A stretch of DNA of 64,000 nucleotides from Tethya wilhelma (GCA_964030475.1 CAXIPT010000010.1:6177-70176); one strand, 5' to 3'. Counted from the stretch's first letter, positions 34,993-47,130 are shown. Notes: generated by a model not told the origin, from the sequence alone. Numbers and translations are program-made.

Positions 34993-35019
34993 TGACTTTT
35001 GACCTCTGACCTTTGACCC
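34993..35019 (-). promoter_or_regulatory. Four nuclear-receptor half-sites with 1-bp spacing
   Basis: Plus strand TGACTT, TGACCT, TGACCT, TGACCC, each separated by one base. On the minus strand this is an array of AGGTCA-like DR1 units. Sponges have RXR/HNF4-like receptors that in other animals bind DR1. No adjacent gene identified. Confidence 0.4.
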
Positions 35020-35414
35020 CTCTGCCACCTAGGTGAGCTCAAAGTGAGTCTGTACAGGAAAAGTTGAATTTGACAGGGCTGTATAAAGTCCATTTTTCTT
35101 CCCTGGTGGAGAGGAGAGAGAGGCAGTGAGGTATGTGAGCTTGTAGGGTGTTTGTGTGTCTTGAATATCATGTTTAGTTTTTGACCGGGTGGGACTCAGT
35201 TTTCCTGTTTACCTGTTATGCATTTTGTGAGAGAATGTGGTTGTGAAAAGTGTATACATAGTATAAAAAGCCTTCTACAGACTTGATGAGCAGTTTTTTG
35301 CTTTTTCTCAACATACATTTTTCGTTCATCTGTTGTCTTTCAAGCCGCCTGGTTGTTGTTCCCTGTGAGTGAGTGGCAATGGCAGAAAAATCCATTTTAG
35401 AGAGCTACTAAATT

Positions 35415-35427
35415 TGACCTTTGACCC
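35415..35427 (-). promoter_or_regulatory. DR1 element
   Basis: TGACCT, one base, TGACCC; about 400 bp from the array at 34993–35019. Confidence 0.35.
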
Positions 35428-35554
35428 TTTTGAGCAATAATCAGCCATTTTGAGACCAAATCCTCTCGGCTTTGAGATAGTATCATGAGTTTCTATGAGC
35501 CTATGAATATCATTACTGTTTTAGTGTGATCCCCGCCCACTCAAAAACCTCTAA

Positions 35555-35675
35555 CCTTAATTCCTGATATAATAATAAGCATAAAGATATGGCACAAAAT
35601 ATTGTTTTCTATATAATGCACATCAAGTTTTAGTGTTTCGCCTATGTATCAATTTGCCAGAAGTGACACAATTAT
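35555..35675. repeat. Dispersed repeat, second copy
   Basis: Direct-orientation match to 26380–26520. Confidence 0.8.
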
Positions 35676-36016
35676 GTAATGTAGGTGATACACATAATAC
35701 TAAAGATGCCTATCACAATAATGCTAAATAGCTACGTCTTTTGCTTTTGCTTATTGCTGGCTTACTGCAGCTTACATACATGTATGCGGAATGGCTGTGG
35801 AGAAATTTTACCTAACTGCGCTACTGAGGAGTAGTAATAGCAAAATAAATCTTACACACATGACAAGAGGACTGTGACAACAGTTAGCTCTAACCAACCG
35901 TGATCACGATCACAACGATCGTGATTGTCAGTTCTCTCGACTTCACAAAAATCTCTTCATGGCAGCTTGCAGGAACCCAAACGCGATTGCAATATTGTTA
36001 AGCAATCATACAGGCA

Positions 36017-37700
36017 TTATTGTACGAAAAATGATTCAAAAATCATGTTTCCTTGAGATTGGGGATGACTTGTGATGATCTTAACTCCAAGCATCTTCAT
36101 GAGGTGATGGACGACTCCCTTGAATTCCGTTCCTTGATCAGATTGGATACGTACAGGTGGTCCAATGTCACTGAAGAGGTACAGCAGCTGATTTGCCACT
36201 TCTGCTGAGGACTTTGACTTTAGTGGTCGCAGAAATATGTACCAGCTGAAAATGTCCAAAACAACAAGGACATACAGTGCTTCCAACGTAGTCAGGGAAA
36301 TTTTTTATTTTGTACTTATATTAGTTTTTAGTGACTCAATTACCTTCACATAACCTTGAAACCTCTTAAAAACTTGGAAAATGAAAAAAAAAAAAAAATT
36401 TTTTTTTTTAGTATCACAGCAATACAAAATTTTGGTGGGTGTGGTCAATTTTGCAGTAAATTTTTGACTTTTTTGACTTTGCTGCAGCGTTTTGAAGCTA
36501 TGCAAAATTATCTCACAAAACAAAGTAGATAGCCATGAAACTACATGCACTTAGAATGCATGTTTGCAGTATTTTCTCTTAACGGAGCTTAGTTCGGCTG
36601 TATTGTGCCTAAGCATTTTGCACCTCAAAAAACAGGTTTTTGCAAAAGTGCGTAAGTATACTTTGGAGTTAAAAGACGGGACTTATACCAAAAGCTAGCT
36701 CAATGCAGTGCCTACCCATGGTTCAAAGCTTTTTTCTTAACTCGAAGCGGTTTGCTAATAATGTGCCTAAGCAATTTTGAAAACCACTGCAACAAATGAA
36801 GCCATATCACGCACAGGAAGTGGTGCCACGCCCCCATATTCCTGTCAAAGCATCCCAAGTGACCCTTGTTTATGTTTGTATAATCAAACTGCAGCTAACT
36901 TGAATATGGTTTGTTAGAAATCAAAAAATGTAGAGAAGCAAGAATTTCCCTGACTACGTTGGAAGCACTGTATTTATAATCATCTCCTTCTTCATTAGCA
37001 ACAGGGAACTTCTGCATATCCACGAGATCTAATGCTGCACATAAACTGCTGCTTTTAGGGTACAGATAATTTGATAGCATTCCACGAGATCTATTTAGAC
37101 TTGATTCAGGACTTGGGAGCTCTTCACAGATGTCAATTTGGCCTTATTGTCAAAAACGGGATGTAGTTGTTGTGATTTAGATTGGTTGTTGATAAAGGAC
37201 TGGATATCTCTCTCGGAAACACCACAGAAATGTTGAGCAATCTGCCCATACAATTTCCTTGCACCTATACCTTTGTACTTCTCATAAAAGCTTCTTATGC
37301 ATACCTCTATGTTTCAAAAGAATCTTTTGTCCAATCAAGATTCGTTCCTCTCTTTGGCCTGGTAATGGATTAACAGTGAAACCCATTGAGCAACATTGCT
37401 TGTTTTTAAGTCGATAGGCAGCAACTTGACCGGATTCCACAGTTTACTGGTTATAGTCTTGCCTTTGAGAAGCTCAACCAATTCAGTGTATACACTATCA
37501 CTCACACAACGGATATTAGGAACACCTTTGGGAGCAGCAATCTATCATACACATGAAAATATAATTTATACCGGTTTACAATTAATATTTGGTTTTGTAA
37601 TACAACTTAGGTTCAACTATGACTTTTCATACCTTGGTACTTTGTTTGCCTCTAAAGGTCCTTCCCTTCCTGTCACCCATGTGTGACAGTCAGTATTTAT
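36017..37700 (-). pseudogene. Integrase-core gene (KRBA2-like/retroelement), split by an insertion
   Basis: The minus strand from ~37550 reads GVPNIRCVSDSVYTELVELL, later SFYEKYKGIGARKLYGQIAQHFCGVSERDIQSFINN (HTH-like domain), then NEEGDDYKY at ~36973. After the 696-bp insertion at 36275–36970 the integrase core continues: LDIFSWYIFLRPL (first Asp) and IQSDQGTEFKG (second Asp). The frame breaks soon after SHPQSQG, so the final Glu region is lost. Similar single-frame integrase genes occur widely in animals, some host-captured. A few stops precede the core, so this copy is dead. Confidence 0.75.
36275..36970. mobile_element. TA-flanked 696-bp element inside the integrase gene
   Basis: TIR CAGTGCTTCCAACGTAGTC (about 28 bp) with exact complement at the right end, and TA at 36273–36274 and 36971–36972. 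Removing the element plus one TA leaves the integrase frame continuous. The interior is AT-rich with TTAACTC-type motifs and no gene. Confidence 0.9.
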
Positions 37701-37982
37701 AATTGAAGGGCTGAGAACCATAGTGGCCTAACCCACACATACCCTATTTAGAGTTTTAACGGTTTGAAGTTAACAGTTTGTAATAAATTCTTGACACTTT
37801 TTATGTTGTAAACAAACATTTCTAGGTCATATTAGATACCATAAAAGTGATAAAAATCTATATAATACATTTTTATAGGGTAGTAGTAGCTCAAGTAGAA
37901 AAGAAAAAGACAAGAGTTATTTACAAAGTGGAGTAATATCTTAAACAAAACAACAAAACAACCAATAAGCACAAAACACAAC
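37701..37982. other. No gene recognised
   Basis: Spacer between two minus-strand gene remnants. Confidence 0.4.
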
Positions 37983-39407
37983 TGTTTAGTTCTCTTCATC
38001 CACATCTCCCTCATCAGAATCACGTTCATCACAAGAATCCTGGGTACTGGATGTTAAAGCATCATAGAATGCATGATACACGGGTGGTATGAAGTCCATT
38101 AGCTCCTTAAGATCTTTGAGCTTCTTGTCATTGATTGGACGGGGACTGGTGTACAAAGGCACGAGAGCTATACGTCCCAAATCAGGTGAACGTCCTTTGG
38201 CCTTCCTCTTTACATAGAGAATTTTCCAAACTTCCAGTTCGTTGCGACTGTACTTGTACTGGATTTGGAGGAGGGCTTCCTTTCTTAGCTTCAACAATCT
38301 GATATGTAGCCAGTCAACCTTTTTTTCCTTTGTATTGACTTTACAATAAACAATTTCTGATCTTAGCTCACTTGTTGAAACGAAATCTTCTGTCTTCATT
38401 CTTTCAACAGTGAATGGGTTCTTCTGTCGACACGTTTCTACTAACGTACACCATTCTTCTGATATGTACACTTGCTGTGTTTTTCTATTAGCCTTTTCTA
38501 TCGATCCAAAGTCACGGTCGTTTGGGTGGCCCGATACCATAAATTCATGGTGAACTGTGGTGTATGAGTAGTCTTTGCTGCAGACAACGTGCATCCAAAA
38601 CAATGCGATATTAATATTTCGATTTTGTCCTCCACAGGCATCACTGAATGCTATCAACGTTGTTGCACTGCTCGATCTCTCCAGGTGTTTGTGTATACAA
38701 GAAATTACTTCCTTTGATCCTCTAGAAGCCATATTTTTGGGCCACATGTACATATAACCTTTTCCAGTTGAGCAATCGTGGATCCCGAAGTTATAAGTCC
38801 ACATCTGCCTTTTGTAAAATACAATATTCGTGGAAAGTTTGGGAGTGACTAGCGATTGCTGTAGGTCAAAAGTTATCATATCAACAGTCTCCTTTGATTT
38901 ATATCTTCTTTCAGTTGTTGATACCCGCGGTCTGCCTTGCACTGGTGTAGTAAAAGTTCTCCTTCCAAGCTAGCTTTCAATGTACTGTCATCTGCTGCAG
39001 CAATTCGAACTCCCAAACCATCACACGTCTTGCAGGTGTCACTCTTTGGACTACAATGTGTGCATGTATACATGTGTACCATCAACATTAGCAAACTAAT
39101 ACATGTGTTTGCGAGTATGTATGTGTCACTATGTAAGATGTTCTTTATTAATTTTACCTTCCAAAGGATAGGTTGTATTCATGATTGAATATGTTTCGAT
39201 ACATCCACAGGCTCAGAGGTTGCACTCCGTCCTCTGCACACTTTGTTTTATATAAGTCGTGCATTTTGCTTATACTAAGTTGTGGAGAGAGATAACGACG
39301 ATTTGGATTATCCTGTCTGGAATAATGGCTCTTATACTTAGGAAAAAACTTGATGTGCTCTTTGAGATGCTGCTCCCGTTCTTCTGATGTTTTATTTCCT
39401 CTGGGTA

Positions 39408-40100
39408 GTTTAAGGCCTGGGTCAAAAATGTGCCTTAACTGAAGACTAATTAATATTCAGAACTCTAATAACTTCGCTACAATATGACCAATTGACTTCA
39501 AACCTTGCACGTATATTTCTTAAAGTAAAAATAATTAATTGAAATTAAAATCAGGTCATGTGACATTTACATATTTGCATAATTAGTGAAAATATGAATA
39601 ATTAATTAGGCGGCTCGTTAAAGTTGTTGCTATGGCAACCAAAATTTGTCAAACAATTTTAACTTCAATTATAAACATTTTATCAAAATTATGACCAGAC
39701 CCGCTTATTCGCTTATAAGTTATTCAAGGTTTTCCATATAATGCACACCTGCCGATACCTCCTTCTCGGCCGTAACTCACAAACCGTGTAATATTTTTTC
39801 TCATAATTTCAATACAACAAAGTTTACCATAATTAGAATATTTTGTGAGAATTCAGTTGCCATAGCAACTAATTTACCGTACCGCCTAATTAATTATTCA
39901 TAAATTAAGGTGTTTTGTTAATTGCTCAATAACTTAATAAATATTCATAATCCAATTACCAAATTTTGAAAACATGAAAAAGAAAGGTTGAATACTAGTA
40001 ATATATTATCAAATTTGGGCCATGATATTTGTACTTGGTGTAAGAAGTGGTTTCATTTGGTACATTTTTAGTTGATTTTTTAATTGACCCGTGCCTTAAC
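39408..40100. mobile_element. TA-flanked 693-bp MITE inside the DUF7869-type exon
   Basis: TIR GTTTAAGGCCTGGGTCAA with complement TTGACCCGTGCCTTAAC; TA at 39406–39407 and 40101–40102. Taking out the element and one TA joins HIPGLWV to PRGNKTSEER in one frame. It carries two X-box-like palindromes at 39626–39639 and 39856–39869. TIR resembles the TTAAGGCCTGGGTCAA text of repeat E. Confidence 0.9.
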
Positions 40101-40706
40101 TACCCAGAGTCCAGGGATATGTCGGCCTCTTTGGTCTGAATGAGGTGAGCTTCCTAGAGCTTGAGCTTTGATGGCCTGGTTTATACGCCCATCAGATATG
40201 GAAAAAATCAATTTGAATGCCTCTTTGCAAACCATCACACTGCATTCTCCATCACAAACATGATATTCTCGTGTATAACCCCGACGTGATGTCTTATTTC
40301 CATATCTTCTGCTTGGAGATGATGCAACCACAAAGGTATGCATTTTGCACATCGAAATTTCCAGTCCTCCAGAATCCATCGAATAAAGCTTTCCGTTTTT
40401 CTTCTGACACAAGATCAAAGCATTTGCGAGAACAGCCACATGCTGTTTTTCCTGAAAATTTAGGTGCAACCTGTGATGCACATGTGTGAGAGATGGTAAG
40501 TACATGTTGTGTCTTTAAAATAGTAATAAATTATGTGTGAATGATAAAAGTACATAAGAAAAGTGTGTGTGAGTGTTACCTCTTTGTCAGATGCTGGTAT
40601 GTAGTGTTTTCCTAAATTTCTCCATTTCTTTCGCCTCCATTTGTCTGGCTGTCTTCCTCTTTCTAGTTGCTCGTGTTTTTGATAAAGGTGGAGTCATTGG
40701 ACTTTA

Positions 40707-41125
40707 TTCATCGCTAGGATCTTGCTGTGGACTCTCTTCATCGCTGGATCTTGCTGTGGACTCTCTTTATCGCTAGGATCTGGCTGTGGACTCTCTTCAT
40801 CGCTAGGATCTTGCTGTGGACTCTCTTTATCGCTAGGATCTGGCTGTGGACTCTCTTCATCGCTAGGATCTTGCTGTGGACTCTCTTTATCGCTAGGATC
40901 TTGCTGTGGACTCTCTTCATCGCTAGGATCTGGCTGTGGACTCTCTTCATCGCTAGGATCTGGCTGTGAACTCTCTTCATTGCTAGGATCTTGCTCTCTT
41001 CATCGCTAGGATCTTGCTGTGGACTCTCTTCATCGCTAGGATCTGGCTGTGAACTCTCTTCATCGCTAGGATCTGGCTGTGGACTCTCTTCATCACTAGG
41101 ATCTTGCTCTCTTCATCGCTAGGAT
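40707..41125 (-). repeat. 30-bp coding minisatellite, with two 20-bp units
   Basis: Units encode DEESPQ(P/Q)DPS on the minus strand. About a dozen 30-bp copies alternate CCAGATCC and CAAGATCC types. Two short units (near 40985–41005 and 41100–41120) lack 10 bp and shift the reading frame, converting DEESPQ… into KRVHSQILAM. All frames are open. Confidence 0.9.
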
Positions 41126-41531
41126 CTTGTGGTGAAGTCATAGGTCTCTCGTCATCTCTAGAATCTTGCTCTTTATCACTAGACTCTGGCCTTCTCAGTA
41201 GCTGTTCATTGCTAGTGTCAGAATTCTTGGAAGATTGCAGCTCATCACTGGACTTCTCTATACTAGAATGCATTTCTTGATCACAATCCCACAGCTCATA
41301 TTCCTCACGATGGTAGACTTCAGGGTCTACATCCTTTCTGACCACTTCTAGAGCATGTGCTGACTCTTGACTTGAACAGGCTCCTTGTTCAGGGGGTACT
41401 GGGGGTGTCTTATCACTTGTGTCATCCTTTCCCACTGCTTGCAAGCCATCTACATCTACCTCTTCACATTCTTGAGTAGCGCTTGCCTCCCCATCTGTGT
41501 CAGAATTGCATACAGCTGTATATACTTGCAC

Positions 41532-41892
41532 AACATTATCGATGACATCATCGAAATCTGATTGGTCTGTTTCAGGTTAGGCCACTCTGGCTCTCAAGAA
41601 ATGGATGTTAAATAATGCGTACAAACACATTAATTATGTAGTGCGGGGGGTGATGATCAATAGTGAATTATTGATTTTGCAGAAAGTTTATGAATATTTA
41701 AACAATTTTTTATGCAAAAAAAATAATAAATGTTATTTGTGGGTTAGGCCACTATGGTTCTTTTTTATTACAAGCTATAATTATTATAATATCATCAAGC
41801 CATGCTGATAGTGTGCAAGTAACTACCATATACACACAAACTCAAATGTGATTCATAAAATTATGAAAAAATTAGAATAAACAAGTAAAAAA
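41532..41892. other. No gene recognised
   Basis: AT-rich, nothing identified. Confidence 0.4.
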
Positions 41893-42140
41893 ACATTGGA
41901 AATGTAATCAGAATGGTTCCAATTAATTGTAAAGAAGAAAGCAAACAAGGCTGTTTGAGTGTGTGAAGAATTATTCCTATGGGCAACATGAGAGACTTGA
42001 CATAAGAATTAAGAGAGTACTACATGCAGCCCACACAGGAAGAATTCAGCACATTCTCAAACAGCCATTCCATCTTGATTGCTTTCTTTTTACGATTTGG
42101 CTTTTCCTATGTCTCATTAAATTTCCAATGTTTTCTTTTA
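41893..42140. mobile_element. Foldback MITE (sister of 19196–19450)
   Basis: AACATTGGAAATGTAATCAG at the left arm and the complement near 42125; inner arms match the GCTGTTTGAGTGTG / CTCAAACAGCC pair. Confidence 0.8.
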
Positions 42141-42199
42141 CTTGTGAACATAGTGTTGACATTTTTTGTGCTACAAATGTAGTTACTTTCTTTTTTGCA

Positions 42200-43090
42200 C
42201 ATCCTGCATGCCAATATTTCTCTTTACTTGTGTAGAATAGCTACGGTGTTGTGCTGGTCAAAGTATCGATACATTTGTGATCTGAGTTGGTGTCCTTGTC
42301 TCTTCTTTTTTATTCTATTACCTTTAGGGTTTCTGGCAAGCTTCCTCAAAAACAACCCGCACCTCTTAAGCAAGTAAGGTCGAATGTGTTTGTTAATGAG
42401 CACCTTTATGTACTCCATCATGTTAGGAAATTGGTGAGATTGAATTCTAAACATACCCTCAAGAATGACTGTGTCTGGAATCCATTAGGAGGGCAACAGT
42501 GGATTTATAAGGGTATCCATTATCATCCACTAGGGCTCTAGGAAGTGGAGATATTGGTCCATAGAGCAAATCCACATCTGTGTGCTCAATACCATGCTGA
42601 GCAATCCAAGAAACTTGCCGCTTTAGAAAGTATTGAAAAAACATACACTCTTTGTCAATTTGTTTGATTTGTTTCTCAAGTGTTGTACCAAATCTTTCTC
42701 ATTGGTGTGCCAATTGTTCTCAATGCCATCATGTCTTGAGATTGTTCATTAGTGGCTTGTTTTCCTTCTGGAAAGTTCCATAAACCCATGTTGACACTGT
42801 TGTTGTGAAACATGCCATGTTTAGCGATTAATTCTTGCATAGAATGGACATTTTGGTATTTCAATCTTGTCTTTACTTGAAAAATTTTAATGTATTCCCA
42901 TTTTTGTCTTGGTGGGTTGTATCATGGCGGTCTTAGCATCTTTGTTAATCATCATTTCGTGACACTCATCCAAAGAAATTGCATGCCAGTCTGTGTCAAA
43001 TAGCCAAACACTTAAGCTACCACCCTCCAACAGCTCTATCAGACTAATAGGCATTGTTTTGAAATCTTTTAGATATTGAGGGATCAAACG
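42200..43090 (-). pseudogene. Unnamed multi-copy transposon ORF
   Basis: Minus frames give WLFDTDWHAISLDECHEMMIN, AKTAMIQPTKTKM, WNFPEGKQATNEQSQDMMALRTIG, VDLLYGPISPLPRALVDDNGYP and YIKVLINKHIRPYL in sequence, with frame changes between. I recall similar uncharacterised proteins in cnidarian and sponge genomes (DYHALSLDECHE type) but know no function. A second fragment lies at 27552–27770. Confidence 0.5.
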
Positions 43091-43169
43091 TGGTAGACTT
43101 GCCTATCCATTGCTGTGTACCATAAATTTCAAACTTGCTATATACTCTGGCAATGTATGCAAAAAAATC

Positions 43170-44710
43170 ATTTAAAACTAGACAGATGCAAAGCATCAAT
43201 GGGGCGAGCCTGAGCAAGATTGTTATTAGTATAAAATTTCAGAATTATGTATTAAGTAAATGATATATATTATAGTAATGAGTTGCAGTGCTCTTGCATC
43301 AATAATTATGATGATAGTCTCCATCACATCTCTGTGATGAGAGCAAAGAATCGGAATTGAGCGTGTGTTGCAAATCTCTCATCATCATACATAAACAGAT
43401 GCCTGTAATAATTGCCAATGGGAACATAATTACATCGTTGGGCAAGGAAATTTGTTCTTCCTGTTGGAAATAGAGTGGGGAATGCCATTAGAAGTATCCC
43501 TCAGTATTGAACTCATTGATGGGAGCTCCTCCAATAGTAGGCCACATGAGAGTGGCAGAATTAGAACCAGATTGTCGATCTTGCACAGCTTGCTGAATGG
43601 TTTCTTGTTCTGTGCTCTAGCTGGTGTGCTGCATTTGGAACAAATGAGCTTGACAGGTGTGCGGTGTAAGGATCTTCCTCTGGCACGTGAAGTAGATGAG
43701 GGGTCATCGGGTTGAATGGATGTTAGTGAGGAGAGGGTTCCATCTTCTGGCAGCTGACAAAGAGAATCTTCATTCATACGAACTTGATTAGCTCGGTAGT
43801 ACTGGTTGTTTTCAAACAGCCAGTTCAATGCTTGCTCAATAACATGCTATGGACACGGATATCTTGATGTGTTTGTTCCTTCTCCTTTCTCACAACCAGA
43901 CATTAATCTCTGATGGTAACCTTGGAAGGCTGGTGGCAAATGATAGCACATCCTGTGGAAGGTTGACAACATGTCCACTGTATCCATACTGGCCATGAGG
44001 TAGCCTGTAGATGGACATGATCGGCATCACACCTGATATGAGCATGCCTTCCTGTGTCAGTCCCTATAATTATACCAAAAAGGATCAATAACAAAGTATA
44101 ATGCATAGAATAATAAATTATACCTGCAATTGTGGTGGTACTGGGCCTGGGTCCATGTTATTTGCAGGGGAGCAAAGCTTGGGAACTTTTTGTCTGGGAA
44201 GCACCTTCTACATTCTTGCTGATGGCCAACTATGGACACGTTTGGAAATTGCTCCAAACAAGTATTGAAGCGGTTAAACTCGGTAGTTACCATCGTTGAG
44301 TGAAAGTTTCTCATCTTTTTCAGAACTGCAGGCTGGCCAAATAGGGCAGATGAATAATCAATTTGATTTGAGGCTTGTTATCGCATACGATCTTGTTCTT
44401 GACGCATTTCTGCAGGAGTGGTCTCCCTTCGTATTCTTTCCTCAACTCTGACTCTGTCTTGGGCAAGACGAGTGTCTCTCTCAGGAGTGGTCTCCTTTTG
44501 CCTCCTTTGACTCTTTCTTGGGCAAGACGAGCGTCTCTCTCAGGAGCTGTTTCCCTCACGCGTCGCTGTTGTCGTCGAGCTGAATCTCTTTGTCTACGCC
44601 TTGCAAGTCTCCTTCTTTTTCATCAGGTGTTTCTCCAGCTATACGTTTTCTGTACAGCTCTCTTGAATTCGCCGTGCAAGGCGTTTTTGTGCTTTATCTT
44701 CATTATCCAT
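43170..44710 (-). pseudogene. Helitron N-terminal region
   Basis: ATG near 44710 (MDNEDKAQKRLARRIQES) starts an Arg/Glu-rich stretch, followed by MRNFHSTMVTTEFNRFN, a cysteine motif CRRCFPDKKFPSF and a GPVPP-type block, PIMSIYRLPHGQYGYSG-like remnants near 43980–44040, QLPEDGTLSSLTSI near 43735, and FPTLFPTG-like to FRFFALITEM near 43460–43330. This is the order of the N-terminal domain of animal Helitron proteins. Rep and helicase motifs are absent; the unknown ORF at 43090 follows instead. Multiple frameshifts. Confidence 0.7.
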
Positions 44711-45059
44711 GATCACAGATCTGAAAAGCTTTTTCTGTATCATGTCAGTACAGACCATAAACGTACGTACACGTGCTATCTAGCGATATATTGCGCAATA
44801 TTACAATACCACGCCTTCGAATTTGACTAATTCGAATATACGGAAAGTGTCCGTGTACAGACAGACAGACAGAAATTTGACCATTGACAAGACTATGTGG
44901 GGCTCGCTCAGGCTCGCCCCAATTATACCATAGCTAAAAGCCATGGCTTTAAAAGAAATAATGCGGCCCGTTGAATACGTGTATGTGCGGATAAATCCGC
45001 CTATGGACCCTAAAGAGTTAATTAGTTGTGTGAAACATCTTCTTTTGTGCATTGCCGGA

Positions 45060-45430
45060 TTCCTAATTCCAAAGTAGCATCAGTGTAAACGATTGAAATT
45101 TTGCCTTTCTTAACAGTTACAAGTTATGAATCAGAAAGATTTTAAAGAATTTATGTAATGATTGTTTTACAAAATGTCAGCATAGTTACAATTTTTAAAT
45201 TTCTGCATGCTTAGTAAAATGAAAATTTAATGTTAAGTTATTAATCGTCATTATCTTCCACAGATTCTGTTCCAGCCTCCATTTCTACTTAATTAATCAG
45301 CTTTCGCTGTGCATATTGCTTCAGTGAGTTTGAAGAGAGAGCAATGCAATTTCTTCGCAACTTCAAAGCTGCCACCATACCTTCAACTACATTTGAATGA
45401 AATAATAGAGTGTATCATAAAATTAATTTA
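45060..45430. other. No gene recognised
   Basis: A short minus frame (VAALKLRRNCIALSSNSLKQ) at ~45380 may be a gene end but is unsupported. Confidence 0.35.
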
Positions 45431-45439
45431 GTCACATCT

Positions 45440-45583
45440 TTAGTGGGATAGGGTGAACCCATGGGTGAAACATGAGGGATAGGGTCAGAAATCTCTGAAC
45501 CCATGGGCGAAACATGAGGGATAGGGTCAGAAATCTCTGAACCTATGGGTGAAACATGAGGGATAGGATCAGAAATCTCTGAA
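45440..45583. repeat. Tandem repeat, ~56 bp x 2.6
   Basis: GAACCCATGGGTGAAACATG … AGGGTCAGAAATCTCT repeated. Confidence 0.9.
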
Positions 45584-45699
45584 GTTCATTGACATTAGAA
45601 GAATGAAACTAAGCTTTCATGACAGTATTGACTGAAACAGCAATTATTATCTTCTTTTGTCTGAAATTGCTACTTTTGGAAACCGGCAGTGCATATTGG

Positions 45700-46170
45700 A
45701 CATTGTTGTGAATGTTTTCCTTTGTGCTCCTTCACATTTCTTCTCTATCATTGACCATGGTATACAGTGTCCCTCTGAACCCTTTTATTTCCCATCAAAC
45801 TAGACTGGTTTTGTACTCTCTGCGCACTTAAGGGCCTGGGTCAATAATGCCTTACTGATTACAGAATGTGATAAGGTTAGATCCAAAATATTTTGATAAA
45901 TATAACCTTATTATTTTAAAGACCAAAACTTATGTATAATTAAAAAAAAACAGCCAAGTTAATTAGTTGGTAGATAATTATTATCATGAACCTTCATAAT
46001 TTTCATGGGGAAAAAAATCTGTCAATTGGTTGATGAGATATGACTGAAAGGGAGAAATCAACAGGTGTGCATTATATGGAATTGATATGTATCTTGCTTT
46101 CCATTTGAGATTTGAAGTATGATTAGTTAGATGATTAATTGGACAAAGTAGGTTGCCTTGACAACAGTTC
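45700..46170. mobile_element. Repeat E, uninterrupted copy (empty site)
   Basis: Continuous across the point where the 27.8–31.3-kb copy has a 3-kb insertion (around 45966). Confidence 0.85.
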
Positions 46171-47130
46171 TTCTTGACCACTTAAATTATTAATATTATG
46201 AATATTGATGAGGTCACATGACATTTTTTCAGGATAGATGCAAGATTATTCACCTATGTTTCCACGGTGATAACATACTCCATTATATAGTTATTTCAAT
46301 TTTACATAATAATTTTTTTTACTTAATTAGTTACCTTAGGCCTGGCACTAGTACTGAGCTTGCTATACTGGTTTGTCTGTATATAAGTAAGTAGCTTTGA
46401 GCTGTAACTATATAGGAAAAAGGATTTTCCTAACTTTTGAAACTGTCAATTTCAGTAAACAGTACAGTTACTATATACCCATGCACTAATGTTAATACTA
46501 TGCAGAATGTTATGTCCCCAATTTACTATCATGCATGAACTATCATACAGATCCCCTTATTCTGGTTCTTCAACTAACACTGAGTGTGCGGTGCATGCTT
46601 GACAAGTGATGGTGTGTTGTCACACCATAGGTGTGCTGGCGATTTGGTGTGCTTTGCACACCACATTTTTTACAGAGTAAAATTATGCTATATACACTTA
46701 CAGCATCACCAGCCTGTAGTGCAGTGTTCAGAATTGTTGCATATGGGTTGGTAGTGGAGCAAATTTCCCCAGGGAATTAAGTCCGCCAGACCCGTGGAAG
46801 TGGTCCGTGTCTGGAGAATTCGGTCCGATTTAGTTTGCTTCGGTTTGTTTTGTGTTTAGCTTATGATATGGATACAACAGGAGTATTTTTAGCTAAGGAC
46901 AAACTGAGCTTGCATCCAGATTTGTGACTAGTCTTAACGATGATCAGATCTGTTAAAGTTTGTACCCCATCTCAGTGGCGAATTTGGTGTGACCAAACGG
47001 GCAACTCAAAGATCGTGAACCATACGACCAACCATAAGAGCAAGAGTTAACCTATAAACCTTGCTAGCATCCTTGAGATATTAAACTCTAGCCTTTGTCA
47101 CATACTACATTAGACATCTACTAGTTCAAA
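46171..47130. other. No gene recognised
   Basis: Includes a short hairpin near 46608–46665 built on GGTGTG/CACACC. Upstream flank of the candidate peptide gene. Confidence 0.4.

Larger units (their letters stand above)
34563..35554. other. No gene; DR1-rich stretch
   Basis: No coding sequence recognised. An A-rich run at 34786–34815 and two clusters of nuclear-receptor half-sites (listed separately) are present. Confidence 0.45.
37983..41531 (-). pseudogene. DUF7869-type gene with introns and an internal MITE
   Basis: Order on the minus strand: acidic N-terminus (from 41531) merging into a decapeptide minisatellite; a basic segment (GRQPDKWRRKKWRN) ending at a GTAACA donor (40579); 109-bp intron; exon from 40470 with CGCSRKCFDLVSEEKR and VCDGECSVMVCKEAF; MITE at 39408–40100; HLKEHIKFFPKYKSHYSRQD; 107-bp intron (39157–39051) that joins in frame to SPKSDTCKTC; then the C-terminal domain with MITFDLQQSL, TLIAFSDACGGQNRN and SGHPNDRDFG, ending at 37986. 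The spaced Asp residues suggest an RNase-H-like transposase fold; this is inference. Frameshifts near 40315 and 38905 make it probably inactive. Family name from memory. Confidence 0.65.

Noticed and set aside
39408..40100. MITE acting as an intron (introner-like)
   Set aside because: Ends do not provide GT…AG in the gene's sense; true introns of the gene are elsewhere (40471–40579 and 39051–39157).
40722..41009. Plus-strand CGLSSSLGS and WTLFIARI repeat proteins
   Set aside because: Shadow frames of the minus-strand decapeptide minisatellite.
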